This document shows positions 25,213 through 36,854 of a stretch of 64,000 bases of DNA, in pieces. Both the position numbers and the translations under genes were made by a program. Source of the stretch: Pseudomonas oryzae. GTDB lineage: Bacteria > Pseudomonadota > Gammaproteobacteria > Pseudomonadales > Pseudomonadaceae. How positions within the stretch are numbered: position 1 is the first letter of the stretch; each line of letters opens with the position of its first letter. Below the pieces are notes generated by a model. That model ran no database searches. It was not told the DNA's origin and was given only the letters and a program-made list of their open reading frames with translations. Location of the stretch: the NCBI RefSeq assembly GCF_900104805.1, contig NZ_LT629751.1:2647001-2711000 (forward strand), in the 5' to 3' direction.

Positions 25213-26304
25213 CTAGCCCTCCTGCTTGACCTGGCTGGTTTGCCGGCCGATGGCCAGCGGCTTGCCGCCCGCGGTACGGCCGTAGGCGCGCGGGCGCCAG
25301 TAGCGGTCGATCAGCGGACTGAGTGCGTTCATGAACAGCACGGCGAAGGCCACCGCCTCGGGGAAGCTGCCCCAGGTGCGGATCACGTAGACCAGCACGC
25401 CGCAGCCGGCGCCGAAGATCAGCCGGCCGCCGCGGCTGACCGGCGAGGTCACCGGGTCGGTGGCGATGAACAGCGCGCCGAGCAGCAGGCCGCCGCTGGC
25501 CAGGTGGTAGAGGCCGCCGGGGTAGCGTTCGGGGTTGATCTGGTGGGCGATGGCGGCGAGCAGCAGCACGCCGAGCAGCATGCTGACCGGGATCTCCCAG
25601 TGGATGAGGCGCCGCGCCAGCAGCCACAGGCCGCCGAGCAGCAGGAGCAGCTCGGAGGTCTCGCCGAGGCTGCCGGCGCTGTGGCCGAGCAGCGCCGGGC
25701 CCAGCGCGAAGTTGCCGGCGAGAATCGCTTCGGCGCTGCGGCCGAGGGTCAGCTCGGTCTTCAGTCCGCCGAGGGCGGTGGCGCCACTCATGCCGTCGGG
25801 CAGGGCGCCGCCGAAGCTGATGGCCAGGCCCTCGACGAAGCCCGGCGCGCCCGCCGAGCCGAGCGGCGCCGGCGGCACCCAGCTGGTCATCTGCAGCGGA
25901 AAGGCGATCAGCAGGGCGACGCGGGCGAGCATCGCCGGGTTGAAGATGTTCTGGCCGATGCCGCCGTACAGCTGCTTGCCGATGCCGACGGCGAAGGCGG
26001 CGCCGCCGACGCCGATCCACCAGGGTGCCCACGGCGGCAGCGACAGCGCCAGCAGCCAGCCGCTGAGCAGCGCCGAGCCGTCCAGCAGGCGCCGCTGCGG
26101 CTGGCCGAGCCAGCGCAGGCACAGCGCCTCGGTCACCAGCGCGCTGGCGCAGGTCAGCAGCCACAGGTTGAGCGCCGGCCAGCCGAACAGGTACAGGCCG
26201 AACAGGGTGGCCGGCAGCAGCGCCAGGCACACCTGCAGCATGATGCGGTTGACCGAGGAGCGGTCATGGGCGAAGGGCCCGGATGCGACATTCAGGGTGC
26301 TCAT
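25213..26304 (-). CDS. rnfD: RnfD, flavin-carrying membrane subunit
   Basis: This 363-residue integral membrane protein of the NqrB/RnfD family has eight to ten helices. The covalent-FMN motif reads [14 protein letters not shown] near 175. Conserved ATDPVTSPV near 279 and [13 protein letters not shown] near 107 are present. The ATG at 26304 shares one base with the rnfC stop (TGATG), so translation is coupled. The first residues match family starts better than the GTG one codon upstream. Confidence 0.93.
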   Translation of the reverse strand: MSTLNVASGPFAHDRSSVNRIMLQVCLALLPATLFGLYLFGWPALNLWLLTCASALVTEALCLRWLGQPQRRLLDGSALLSGWLLALSLPPWAPWWIGVGGAAFAVGIGKQLYGGIGQNIFNPAMLARVALLIAFPLQMTSWVPPAPLGSAGAPGFVEGLAISFGGALPDGMSGATALGGLKTELTLGRSAEAILAGNFALGPALLGHSAGSLGETSELLLLLGGLWLLARRLIHWEIPVSMLLGVLLLAAIAHQINPERYPGGLYHLASGGLLLGALFIATDPVTSPVSRGGRLIFGAGCGVLVYVIRTWGSFPEAVAFAVLFMNALSPLIDRYWRPRAYGRTAGGKPLAIGRQTSQVKQEG

Positions 26305-27770
26305 CACTGCGCCTCGCTGGTCGGTGTGGCCGCGAGTTTGACCTTGGCCGCCTTGGCTGCCTTGGCCGCGGCCTTGGCGGCCTCCTCAGCGGCCAGGCGC
26401 GCGGCGCGCGCCTCGGTCAGGCGCCTGATGTGGTCGGTCTTGCGTTCGGCGCTGCGCCGCTCGTCCTGGCGGCCCATGGCGTACTGGAAGTACTGCACCA
26501 GCGGGATGTGCGAGGGACACACGTAGGAGCAGCAGCCGCACAGGATGCAGTCGCGCAGGCCGTAGTCGTGGGCACCGTCGAGGTCGTCGACCCGCGCGCG
26601 GGCGGCCATCTCCAGCGGCAGCAGGCCCATCGGGCAGGCGTCCACGCAGCTGGCGCAGCGGATGCACGGCGAGGCCTGGTCGTGGCGCAGCTCGTGCGGG
26701 GCCAACGCCAGCAGGCCGGTGGCGCCCTTGATCACCGGCGCCTGCAGCGACGGCAGGCTGACGCCCATCATCGGTCCGCCGAGCAGCAGCCGCGCCGGCT
26801 CGCGGGTGAAGCCGCCGCAGGCGTCGAACAGCGCCTGCGCCGGGGTGCCGATCAGGGTTTCCAGGTTGCGCGGGTTGCTCACGCAGCTGCCGGCCACGGT
26901 GACCACCCGCGAGATCAGCGGGCGGCCGTGGCGCAGCGCCTGATGGATGGCGTACACGGTGCCGACGTTGTGCACCAGCGCGCCGACCGAGGTACTGCGC
27001 GCGTCGGCCGGCACCTCGCGGCCGGTGACCGCCTGGATCAGCTGCTTGGCCGAACCCATCGGATACAGCGCCGGCACCGCCTCGACCTCGATGGCGCCGT
27101 AGGGCTCGCTGGCCGCGCGCATGGCGGCCAGCGCCTCGGGCTTGTTGTCCTCGATGCCGATCACCACCCGGTAGGCGCGCAGGATGTGCTGGATCAGCCG
27201 CGCGCCGTCGACGATGGCCTCGGCGCGCTCGCGCATGATGCGGTCGTCGCAGGTCAGGTAGGGCTCGCACTCGCTGCCGTTGACCAGCACGGTCTTGATC
27301 TCGTGGCGGGTGCCCTGCTTGAGCTTGACCGCCGCCGGGAAGATCGCCCCGCCCATGCCGACGATGCCGGCCTGGGCCACCCGCTCGGCAAGCAGCAGCG
27401 GACTTTCCTCGAAGGGGTTGACCGGCACCTCCAGCTCGACCCAGCGCTCCTCGCCGTCGGTGTCGAGGACGATGCCGTTGACCGTGAGGCCCGACGGGTG
27501 CGGGGCGAGGATCGGGCCGATCGCGACGATCCGCCCCGAGCTCGGCGCATGGATCGGGGCCGACAGCTCCGAAGGCGAGCTGGCGATCAGCTGGCCCTTG
27601 AGCACCCGCTCGCCGACCTTGACCAGCGGCAGGGCCTCGGCGCCGGCGTGCTGGCGCAGCGGCAGGTACAGGCGCGGCGGCAGCGGCAGGCTGCCGATGG
27701 TCAGCGCCGAGGAGCGGTCCTTGTGGGCGGCCGGGTGGACGCCGCCGCGGATGCGGGCGAGATTGAACAT
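26304..27770 (-). CDS. rnfC: RnfC, peripheral NADH/FMN and 4Fe-4S subunit
   Basis: This 488-residue protein has the NADH/FMN-binding region GMGGAIFPAAVKL near 138 and CEPYLTCDD. Two 4Fe-4S binding motifs (CIRCASCVDACPMG near 378; CILCGCCSYVCPSHIP near 416) are intact. The C-terminal tail is short and Ala/Lys-rich (AEEAAKAAAKAAKAAKVK), unlike the long repeat tails of enterobacterial RsxC. The ATG at 27770 begins MFNLARIRGGVHP. It is the electron-entry subunit of Rnf. Confidence 0.93.
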   Translation of the reverse strand: MFNLARIRGGVHPAAHKDRSSALTIGSLPLPPRLYLPLRQHAGAEALPLVKVGERVLKGQLIASSPSELSAPIHAPSSGRIVAIGPILAPHPSGLTVNGIVLDTDGEERWVELEVPVNPFEESPLLLAERVAQAGIVGMGGAIFPAAVKLKQGTRHEIKTVLVNGSECEPYLTCDDRIMRERAEAIVDGARLIQHILRAYRVVIGIEDNKPEALAAMRAASEPYGAIEVEAVPALYPMGSAKQLIQAVTGREVPADARSTSVGALVHNVGTVYAIHQALRHGRPLISRVVTVAGSCVSNPRNLETLIGTPAQALFDACGGFTREPARLLLGGPMMGVSLPSLQAPVIKGATGLLALAPHELRHDQASPCIRCASCVDACPMGLLPLEMAARARVDDLDGAHDYGLRDCILCGCCSYVCPSHIPLVQYFQYAMGRQDERRSAERKTDHIRRLTEARAARLAAEEAAKAAAKAAKAAKVKLAATPTSEAQ

Positions 27771-27790
27771 GCGAATGCTCCGTGAAGGAA

Positions 27791-28315
27791 TCAGGCGGCC
27801 TGCGGCTTGGCCCAGCGCCAGGTGTCCAGGGTCGGCGCCTGCGCAGCGAGGGACACGCAGTCTTCCGGACAGGCGTCCTGGCACTTGGCGCAGCCGGTGC
27901 AGGCGCCCTGCAGCACCACGTGGATCTGTCCGCTGGCGCCGACGATGGCGTCGGTCGGACAGGCGCGGTAGCAGCGGGTACAGCCGGTGCACTGCGCGGC
28001 GTCGATCTGCGCCAGCAGCGGCGCGCTCATCTGCCCGGCGTCGAGGGTCACGCCGAGCAGCCCGGCGAGCTTCTCGGCCAGCGCCACCCCGCCGGGCGGG
28101 CAGCAGGTCACTTCGGCCTGGCCCTCGACCAGCGCCGATGCCGCCGCGGAGCAGCCGGGAAAGCCGCACTGGCCGCACTGGCTGCCGGGCATCAGCGCCT
28201 CGATTTCCTTGATCAGCGGGTTCTCGTCGGTGACCGCGAAGCGGCGCGCCGCCACGCCCAGTCCACCGCCCAGGATCAGGCCCATGCTGGCCAGGGCCAG
28301 GGTTGCCATCAGCAT
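27791..28315 (-). CDS. rnfB: RnfB, ferredoxin-like Rnf subunit
   Basis: This 174-residue protein has an N-terminal membrane anchor (ATLALASMGLILGGGLGVAA). A CGQCGFPGC Fe-S motif follows near 47, with its fourth Cys in CCPPGG. Two bacterial-ferredoxin motifs, CTGCTRCYRACP and CTGCAKCQDACP, lie near 108 and 138. It probably passes electrons to ferredoxin or flavodoxin. It is the second gene of the rnf operon, 35 bases after rnfA. Confidence 0.93.
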   Translation of the reverse strand: MLMATLALASMGLILGGGLGVAARRFAVTDENPLIKEIEALMPGSQCGQCGFPGCSAAASALVEGQAEVTCCPPGGVALAEKLAGLLGVTLDAGQMSAPLLAQIDAAQCTGCTRCYRACPTDAIVGASGQIHVVLQGACTGCAKCQDACPEDCVSLAAQAPTLDTWRWAKPQAA

Positions 28316-28350
28316 CTCGCTCTCCTCGCCGGCGCCTGCCGGTCAGCCAT

Positions 28351-28923
28351 TCAGATCAGCCCGCCGAAGCCCATGAACGCCAGCGCCAGCAGGCCGGCGG
28401 TGACGAAGGCGATCGGCGGGCCGGCAAACGCCGCCGGCACGCTGGCGAGCTGCAGGCGCTCGCGCAGGCCGGCGAAGATGATCATGATCAGGCTGAAGCC
28501 CAGCGCCGAACCGAAGCCGAACAGGCCCGCCTGCACCAGGCTGTGCCCCTCGCGCACGCTGATCAGCGGCACGCCGAGCACCGCGCAGTTGGTGGTGATC
28601 AGCGGCAGGTAGATGCCGAGGGCGCGGTACAGCGGCGGGCTGAGCTTGCGGATGATCATCTCGATCAGCTGCACCAGCGCCGCGATCACCACGATGTAGG
28701 CGAGGATGCGCAGGAAGCCGATGCCCAGCGGCTGCAGCACATGGTGCTCGAGCAGCCAGCTGCTGATGCCGCCGAGGGTCATCACCAGGGTGGTGGCCAC
28801 GCCCATGCCGATGGAGGGGTCCAGCTTGCTGGACACGCCCATGAACGGACACAGGCCGAGAAAGCGTGCCAGCACCACGTTGTTGACCAGCACGGTACCG
28901 ATCAGAAACAGCAGATATTCCAT
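28351..28923 (-). CDS. rnfA: RnfA, Rnf complex membrane subunit
   Basis: This 190-residue protein with six membrane helices starts [20 protein letters not shown] and contains [11 protein letters not shown] and [10 protein letters not shown]. Their cysteines form the intramembrane Fe-S centre with RnfE. As first gene of rnfABCDGEH it lies about 60 bases after the predicted sigma-54 transcript start, and it diverges from nifLA. The order and the nif linkage match the rnf1 cluster of A. vinelandii. Confidence 0.93.
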   Translation of the reverse strand: MEYLLFLIGTVLVNNVVLARFLGLCPFMGVSSKLDPSIGMGVATTLVMTLGGISSWLLEHHVLQPLGIGFLRILAYIVVIAALVQLIEMIIRKLSPPLYRALGIYLPLITTNCAVLGVPLISVREGHSLVQAGLFGFGSALGFSLIMIIFAGLRERLQLASVPAAFAGPPIAFVTAGLLALAFMGFGGLI

Positions 28924-28992
28924 AGCGAACCACCACTGCGGCAGAACCATCCGGCGCACCCTTGTCGGGCACAGACTGTTGCGAAGGGGGTT

Positions 28993-29008
28993 TGCAGCAA
29001 GCGTGCCA
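28993..29008 (-). promoter_or_regulatory. Sigma-54 promoter of the rnf operon
   Basis: The minus strand reads TGGCACGCTTGCTGCA, an almost perfect match to TGGCACG-N4-TTGCW with exact spacing. Transcription would start near 28982, giving a leader of about 59 bases before rnfA. Confidence 0.92.
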
Positions 29009-29114
29009 TGGCCTTGCCGAGGCTCCGGAGCGGCGTGGACAGTCCGCAAAACTTGACCCAGGTCAACGGAAGCGCGGACAGCGCGGCCCGTCCGGCGGCA
29101 GGAGCCGGCCGGTT

Positions 29115-29130
29115 TGTCGGCTTTGCGACA
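29115..29130. promoter_or_regulatory. NifA upstream activator site for rnf
   Basis: TGTCGGCTTTGCGACA fits TGT-N10-ACA. It is about 107 bases upstream of the rnf -24 element, the usual distance. The rest of the 28924-29375 gap shows no gene. The nifLA promoter was not identified with confidence. Confidence 0.85.
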
Positions 29131-29366
29131 GACAAGCCCGTCCAAGGCGGCGCCATCCGTGAGCTTTCGCACAGAAAACCCCGTAACGATGGCAGCAGAC
29201 CGCTCTGCCACGCGGCTTTCGCGCCTGCGGGCGGCTCCGGAGCGGCCGCCGCGAGGCGGCACAGTGCTTGCAAAAGCCCTTACGTCTGCTGTGAGTATTG
29301 GCCGGCGCGCCTTGGCGCGGCCCCATTGCAGACGCTTTCGCGTTCGCTGGCTGTCCAGACTGATGA

Positions 29367-30941
<1,575 letters not shown>

Positions 30942-30959
30942 TCCACGGAGCCCATGCCG

Positions 30960-32525
<1,566 letters not shown>

Positions 32526-32532
32526 ACGGAGT

Positions 32533-32564
32533 GCGCGTGCCCGGGCGGCGGCCAGGGCACGCGC
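32533..32564 (+). terminator. GC-rich hairpin after nifA
   Basis: GCGCGTGCCC (32533-32542) pairs with GGGCACGCGC (32555-32564) around a 12-base loop, eight bases past the nifA stop. No T-run follows, so termination would not be classical intrinsic type. Confidence 0.5.
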
Positions 32565-32674
32565 ATGACTCCACCTGTGGGGCGCATTCATTCGCCTGTC
32601 CGGCGCCACGCGGCGCGAACGAATTCGCCCCAGCAGCGGACTCGGCCACCCTCCCTGCGATCTCTCCCTCCCCT

Positions 32675-32690
32675 TGTCGCCTATCCGACA
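32675..32690. promoter_or_regulatory. NifA upstream activator site for nifB, distal
   Basis: TGTCGCCTATCCGACA fits TGT-N10-ACA exactly, 87 bases upstream of the nifB -24 element. Confidence 0.85.
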
Positions 32691-32708
32691 AAGCCTCGCC
32701 CGCATCCC

Positions 32709-32724
32709 TGTCGGCAGCCCGACA
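32709..32724. promoter_or_regulatory. NifA upstream activator site for nifB, proximal
   Basis: TGTCGGCAGCCCGACA fits the consensus and lies 34 bases from the distal site, about three helical turns. It is only about 53 bases from the -24 element. An AT-rich stretch (about 32740-32768) separates it from the promoter. Confidence 0.85.
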
Positions 32725-32776
32725 AATCCGCGCACCGCAATATAAAAAACCCTTAAAAAACAATTACATGAGATGA

Positions 32777-32792
32777 CGGCACGGGCTTTGCT
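32777..32792 (+). promoter_or_regulatory. Sigma-54 promoter of nifB operon
   Basis: CGGCACGGGCTTTGCT matches TGGCACG-N4-TTGCW at all but the first base, with exact spacing. The predicted start is near 32803, giving a short leader before nifB at 32832. Confidence 0.88.
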
Positions 32793-32831
32793 CGGCTATT
32801 GGCGACTTCCTCTTCCCTGCGGAGACCGACC

Positions 32832-34346
32832 ATGGAACTGAGCGTACTTGGGCAGAACGATACGGGGCAGCACGGTGCCGGCGGTTGCTCCTCCGGCTCC
32901 TGCGGCAGCACCGACGACCAGCTGTCCCACCTGCCGGATCACATCCGCGAGAAGGTGCACAACCACCCCTGCTACTCGGAAGAGGCCCACCACTACTTCG
33001 CGCGCATGCACGTGGCGGTGGCGCCGGCCTGCAACATCCAGTGCCACTACTGCAACCGCAAGTACGACTGCGCCAACGAATCGCGCCCGGGCGTGGTGTC
33101 CGAGCTGCTCACCCCCGACCAGGCGGTGAAGAAGGTCAAGGCGGTCGCCGCGACCATCCCGCAGATGACCGTGCTCGGCATAGCCGGCCCCGGCGACCCC
33201 CTGGCCAACCCGCAGCGCACCTTCGACACCTTCCGCCAGCTCTCCGAACAGGCGCCGGACATCAAGCTGTGCGTGTCCACCAACGGCCTGGCCCTGCCCG
33301 ACTGCGTCGACGAGCTGGCCAAGCACAACATCGACCACGTGACCATCACCATCAACTGCGTGGATCCGCAGGTCGGCGCCAAGATCTATCCGTGGATCTA
33401 CTGGAACAACCAGCGCATCCGCGGCGTGAAGGCGGCGAAGATCCTCATCGAGCGGCAGCAGAAGGGCCTGGAGATGCTGGTCGCGCGCGGCATCCTGGTG
33501 AAGGTCAACTCGGTGCTGATCCCCGGGGTCAACGACGAGCACCTCAAGGAGGTCAGCAAGGTGGTCAAGGCCAAGGGCGCCTTCCTGCACAACGTCATGC
33601 CGCTGATCGCCGAGGCCGAGCACGGCACCTTCTACGGCGTGATGGGCCAGCGCAGCCCCGAGCCGGAGGAGCTGCAGGACCTGCAGGACGCCTGCGCCGG
33701 CGACATGAACATGATGCGCCACTGCCGCCAGTGCCGCGCCGACGCGGTCGGCCTGCTCGGCGAGGATCGCGGCGAGGAGTTCACCCTGGACAAGATCGAG
33801 GAGATGGAAATCGACTACGCCGCCGCCATGGTCAAGCGCGCCGCGATCCACGCGGCGATCAAGGAGGAGCTCGACGAGAAGGCGGCGAAGAAGGCGCGCC
33901 TGGCCGGCATGCGGGCCCCGCAGCTGGGCGACGACGCGCTCGGCAAGGGCTACCGCCCGGTGCTGATGGCCGTGGCCACCAGCGGCGGCGGGCTGATCAA
34001 CCAGCACTATGGTCACGCCACCGAGTTCCTCATCTACGAGGCCGCGCCGAGCGGCGTGCGCTTCATCGGCCACCGCAAGGTCGACCAGTACTGCGTCGGC
34101 AACGACAGCTGCGGCGAGAAGGAATCGGCGCTCGCCGGCAGCATCCGCGCCCTCAAGGGCTGCGAGGCGGTGCTCTGCTCGAAGATCGGCTTCGAACCCT
34201 GGGGCCTGCTGGAAGCCGCCGGCATCCAGCCCAACGGCGAGCACGCCATGGAGCCGATCGAAGAGGCGGTGATGGCGGTGTACCAGGAAATGATCGCCGC
34301 CGGCCGTCTCGACCAGGACCAGCCGGCGCTGCGCGCCAACGCCTGA
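32832..34346 (+). CDS. nifB: NifB, FeMo-cofactor core (NifB-co) synthase
   Basis: This 504-residue radical-SAM enzyme carries the CNIQCHYC cluster motif near residue 68 and further cysteines for the auxiliary clusters (MMRHCRQCRADAVG near 300). It has a C-terminal NifX-like domain (about 375-490, INQHYGHATEFLIYEA). It builds the 8Fe-9S-C precursor of FeMo-cofactor. An N-terminal Gly/Ser/Cys segment (GGCSSGSCGS) is typical of proteobacterial NifB. The ATG at 32832 has GGAG upstream. It heads nifB-fdxN-nifO-nifQ-rhdN-grxD. Confidence 0.97.
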   Translation: MELSVLGQNDTGQHGAGGCSSGSCGSTDDQLSHLPDHIREKVHNHPCYSEEAHHYFARMHVAVAPACNIQCHYCNRKYDCANESRPGVVSELLTPDQAVKKVKAVAATIPQMTVLGIAGPGDPLANPQRTFDTFRQLSEQAPDIKLCVSTNGLALPDCVDELAKHNIDHVTITINCVDPQVGAKIYPWIYWNNQRIRGVKAAKILIERQQKGLEMLVARGILVKVNSVLIPGVNDEHLKEVSKVVKAKGAFLHNVMPLIAEAEHGTFYGVMGQRSPEPEELQDLQDACAGDMNMMRHCRQCRADAVGLLGEDRGEEFTLDKIEEMEIDYAAAMVKRAAIHAAIKEELDEKAAKKARLAGMRAPQLGDDALGKGYRPVLMAVATSGGGLINQHYGHATEFLIYEAAPSGVRFIGHRKVDQYCVGNDSCGEKESALAGSIRALKGCEAVLCSKIGFEPWGLLEAAGIQPNGEHAMEPIEEAVMAVYQEMIAAGRLDQDQPALRANA

Positions 34347-34376
34347 ACGCCGTGTTCGCTTGAGGGAGGGGAAACC

Positions 34377-34655
34377 ATGGCACTGAAGATCGTCGAGACC
34401 TGCGTGAACTGCTGGGCCTGCGTGGACGTCTGTCCCAGCGAGGCCATCTACGAGAGCAGCGCGCACTTCAAGATCAACGCCCACAAGTGCACCGAGTGCG
34501 AGGGCGACTTCGCCGAGCAGCAGTGCGCGAGCATCTGCCCGATCGAGGGCTCCATCCTGCTCGCCGACGGCAGCCCGGCCAACCCGCCGGGCTCGCTCAC
34601 CGGCATCCCGCCCGAGCGTCTGGCCGAGGCCATGCGCGAAATCCAGGCACGCTGA
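34377..34655 (+). CDS. fdxN: FdxN-type nif ferredoxin
   Basis: This 92-residue 2[4Fe-4S] ferredoxin has a first motif CVNCWACVDVCP near 10. A second, lengthened motif (CTECEGDFAEQQCASICP) is typical of nif-linked ferredoxins. It lies 30 bases after nifB, with GGGAGGGG upstream of the ATG. FdxN in A. vinelandii supports NifB-co synthesis, probably by donating electrons to NifB. Confidence 0.93.
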   Translation: MALKIVETCVNCWACVDVCPSEAIYESSAHFKINAHKCTECEGDFAEQQCASICPIEGSILLADGSPANPPGSLTGIPPERLAEAMREIQAR

Positions 34656-34664
34656 GGCACCGTG

Positions 34665-35108
34665 ATGACCCGCATCGTCTTCTACGCAAAGCCCGGCTGC
34701 GCGACCAACGCTCGCCAGCAGCGGCTGCTGCGCGCCGCCGGCATCGACCTGGAGGTGCGCGACCTGCTCGGCGAGCCGTGGAACGCCGAGCGGCTGCTGG
34801 CGTTCTTCGCCGACCGGCCGGTCAGCGAGTGGTTCAACCGCGCGGCGCCGGCGGTGAAGGCCGGCGCGGTGGTGCCCGAGGCGCTGGATCGGGTCCAGGC
34901 CCTCGCGCTGCTGCTGGCCACGCCGCTGCTGATCCGCCGTCCGCTGCTGCAGCTTGGCACGAAGCACCTGGCCGGCTTCGACCCGCTGGCTCTGAATGCG
35001 CTGCTGCCCGAGCAGCACCGCCTGCGGGAGCAGCCGGCGGCCGACAGCGACAGCTGCGCGCGGGAGGTCCACGGCCATTCCGCCTGCCGAGCGGCAGAGG
35101 AGGCATGA
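34665..35108 (+). CDS. nifO: NifO, ArsC/Spx-like thioredoxin-fold protein
   Basis: This 147-residue protein of the arsenate-reductase-like family begins MTRIVFYAKPGCATNARQQR, where the Cys near residue 12 is the family's redox-active one. It continues with a Leu-rich DLLGEPWNAERLLAFF and a TPLLIRRPLLQLGTKHLAGF segment. NifO has been linked to molybdenum allocation between nitrogenase and nitrate assimilation in Azotobacter. The ATG at 34665 follows GAGG at seven bases. Its tail (about 125-147) is loosely structured and has two Cys. Confidence 0.88.
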   Translation: MTRIVFYAKPGCATNARQQRLLRAAGIDLEVRDLLGEPWNAERLLAFFADRPVSEWFNRAAPAVKAGAVVPEALDRVQALALLLATPLLIRRPLLQLGTKHLAGFDPLALNALLPEQHRLREQPAADSDSCAREVHGHSACRAAEEA

Positions 35109-35110
35109 CC

Positions 35111-35695
35111 ATGCTGGCCCAAGCACACCCCCACATCGACATCGAGCGCGCGCCCAGCCGCCCCGCGAGCAACCGGGACTGGCTGGAGCGGATCCTGCTG
35201 GCCCAGCGCCAGGGGCGCAGCTGCCTGCCCGCGCAGCTCGGCCTGCCGGCCGCCGCATACGCCGAACTGATCCAGGCCAATTTTCCGGACGCGCTCCCCC
35301 TGTACGATGGCGCGCCGGCGCTGGCAGCCGAGCGCAATGACCTGCGCGCCGAGCTGCTGGAACTGCGCCGCGATGAATGGCAGGAGCTGTACGCGCTGCT
35401 GCTGGCGGGCCGGGCCGGACGCGATGCGCTCGAGGCGCCCATGGCCTGCATCGTCGCCGCCGCCTGCCTGGGCGGCGATCACCTATGGCGCGATCTAGGT
35501 CTGGGCTCGCGCGAGCAGCTGCGGGAACTGCTGGAACTCAACTTCCCGCGGCTGGCCAGTCGCAACGTCAACAACATGCGCTGGAAGAAGTTTTTCTACA
35601 AACAGCTGTGCGAGCAGGACGGCGGTTACGTCTGCCGCTCGCCCAGCTGCGAACGCTGCCCCACCTACCATGACTGTTTTGGAGATGAGCGATGA
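35111..35695 (+). CDS. nifQ: NifQ, molybdenum donor for FeMo-cofactor
   Basis: This 194-residue protein contains the NifQ C-terminal cysteine motif CRSPSCERCPTYHDCF (C-x4-C-x2-C-x5-C), which binds an Fe-S/Mo-Fe-S cluster. Upstream, ELLELNFPRLASRNVNNMRWKK is typical. NifQ supplies Mo to NifEN/NifH. The ATG at 35111 has AGGAGG at seven bases; the ATG at 35105, inside the ATGA overlap with nifO, is too close to that site. It overlaps rhdN by four bases. Confidence 0.93.
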   Translation: MLAQAHPHIDIERAPSRPASNRDWLERILLAQRQGRSCLPAQLGLPAAAYAELIQANFPDALPLYDGAPALAAERNDLRAELLELRRDEWQELYALLLAGRAGRDALEAPMACIVAAACLGGDHLWRDLGLGSREQLRELLELNFPRLASRNVNNMRWKKFFYKQLCEQDGGYVCRSPSCERCPTYHDCFGDER

Positions 35696-36048
35696 GCGAC
35701 TTCAGGCATATCAGCGCCGAGCAGGCCGAGGGTCTGCTGGCCCGTGAGGAAACCGTCATGCTGCTGGACATGCGCGATGCGCGTGCCTACTGCCAGGGGC
35801 ATGATCCGCGTGCCATCCACCTGAGCGACACCACTCTGCGCTCGCTGGTGAAGTACACCCCGCGCACGGTGCACATGATCGTCTGTGGCGATGAAGACAG
35901 TGGCAGCCAGGAGATGGCGCGGTTCTTCAGCGACTACGGCTTCGTCAACAGCTACAGCGTCGACGGCGGCTACGCCGCCTGGTCTGCCCGTCGCCAGCGC
36001 GGAACCGGCGCCCAGCGGGCCGCCCTGCGCCTGGCGGTCCACGGCTGA
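35692..36048 (+). CDS. rhdN: Nif-linked rhodanese-like protein
   Basis: This 118-residue single-domain rhodanese has VMLLDMRDARAYCQGHDPRAIHL near 23 (the N-terminal rhodanese motif) and HMIVCGDEDSGSQE near 62. The Cys of the latter is the expected sulfur-carrying residue, though the active loop is not the classical CxxGxR. The gene starts in the nifQ stop (ATGA). A role in sulfur supply for Fe-S cofactor assembly is inferred from context. Confidence 0.88.
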   Translation: MSDFRHISAEQAEGLLAREETVMLLDMRDARAYCQGHDPRAIHLSDTTLRSLVKYTPRTVHMIVCGDEDSGSQEMARFFSDYGFVNSYSVDGGYAAWSARRQRGTGAQRAALRLAVHG

Positions 36049-36060
36049 GGAGCACAGGAG

Positions 36061-36393
36061 ATGAGCATGCAGGTCCTCGATACCGAAGCACGCATCCGCA
36101 AACAGATCGCCGAAAACCCGGTGATCCTCTACATGAAGGGCACTCCGGACGCGCCGGAGTGCGGCTTCTCCCGCGCCGCGGTGGGGGCGATGCAGAAGAC
36201 CGGCAAGCCGTTCGCCTTCGTCAACGTGCTCACCGCCCCGCACATCCGCGAGAAGCTGCCGAAGATCTCGCAGTGGCCGACCTATCCGCAGCTGTTCGTC
36301 AACGGCGAGCTGGTCGGCGGTTGCGACATCGTCCTGGCCATGGAGGCCGACGGCAGCCTCGGGGAGCTGCTGGACGGCGTCCCCGCCGCCTGA
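36061..36393 (+). CDS. grxD: Monothiol glutaredoxin (CGFS type), nif-linked
   Basis: This 110-residue monothiol glutaredoxin has the CGFS active site near 38, preceded by YMKGTPDAPE. Glutathione-binding WPTYPQLFVNGELVGGCDIV follows. CGFS glutaredoxins carry 2Fe-2S clusters and help Fe-S assembly. It is the last gene of the nifB operon, as in A. vinelandii (grx5-nif). A second ATG at 36067 is also well placed relative to AGGAG, so the true start may be two codons later. Confidence 0.92.
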   Translation: MSMQVLDTEARIRKQIAENPVILYMKGTPDAPECGFSRAAVGAMQKTGKPFAFVNVLTAPHIREKLPKISQWPTYPQLFVNGELVGGCDIVLAMEADGSLGELLDGVPAA

Positions 36394-36465
36394 CGCCTGG
36401 TTGTCGGCGTCCGGCATCCACCGTCACTCCCCGGGCGGCGGGCGCCGGGCGCTGCCTTCAGCACC

Positions 36466-36720
36466 TCAGCTCAGGCCCAGGAAGGCGGCCACCTGCGCCT
36501 GATCGAACGGCCAGCCCAGCTCGGCCCCACTATCCAGACGGCGCAGCACCGGGATGCGCAGGCCATAGGCCGTCACCCACTCCTCGCGCTCGACGATATC
36601 CACCACCTCGACCTGCAGGCCGAGGCCGACGAAGGGCATGAGCTGCTCTTCCGCCACTTCGCAGAGATGGCAACCCAGGGTTCCGAACAGTTGGCAGTCG
36701 GGCAGCATGACATCGCTCAT
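36466..36720 (-). CDS. Glutaredoxin-like small protein (DUF836 type)
   Basis: This 84-residue thioredoxin-fold protein has a CxxC-type motif GCHLCEVAE near 16 and RIPVLRR near 54, which holds the cis-Pro. The family is glutaredoxin-like without known substrates. It is convergent with the nifB operon and divergent from the antiporter gene. The ATG at 36720 is the natural start. Confidence 0.8.
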   Translation of the reverse strand: MSDVMLPDCQLFGTLGCHLCEVAEEQLMPFVGLGLQVEVVDIVEREEWVTAYGLRIPVLRRLDSGAELGWPFDQAQVAAFLGLS

Positions 36721-36854
36721 GGAGTTGAAACGCCCGGCAGTTTAGCATGCGCGCCCCGTCCGCCAGGCGCCGCCCCGCGCCAGGGCTGGACGCTGGCGCC
36801 CGAGCTTGGGCATCCTGCCTGTCCCAGCCTGACATTCTGCATGGAGCACCGCCG

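Noticed and set aside
29313-29330. TGG...TTGCA resembling a sigma-54 promoter for nifL on the plus strand
   Set aside because: GG and GC are two bases too far apart (13 instead of 11), which sigma-54 does not tolerate.
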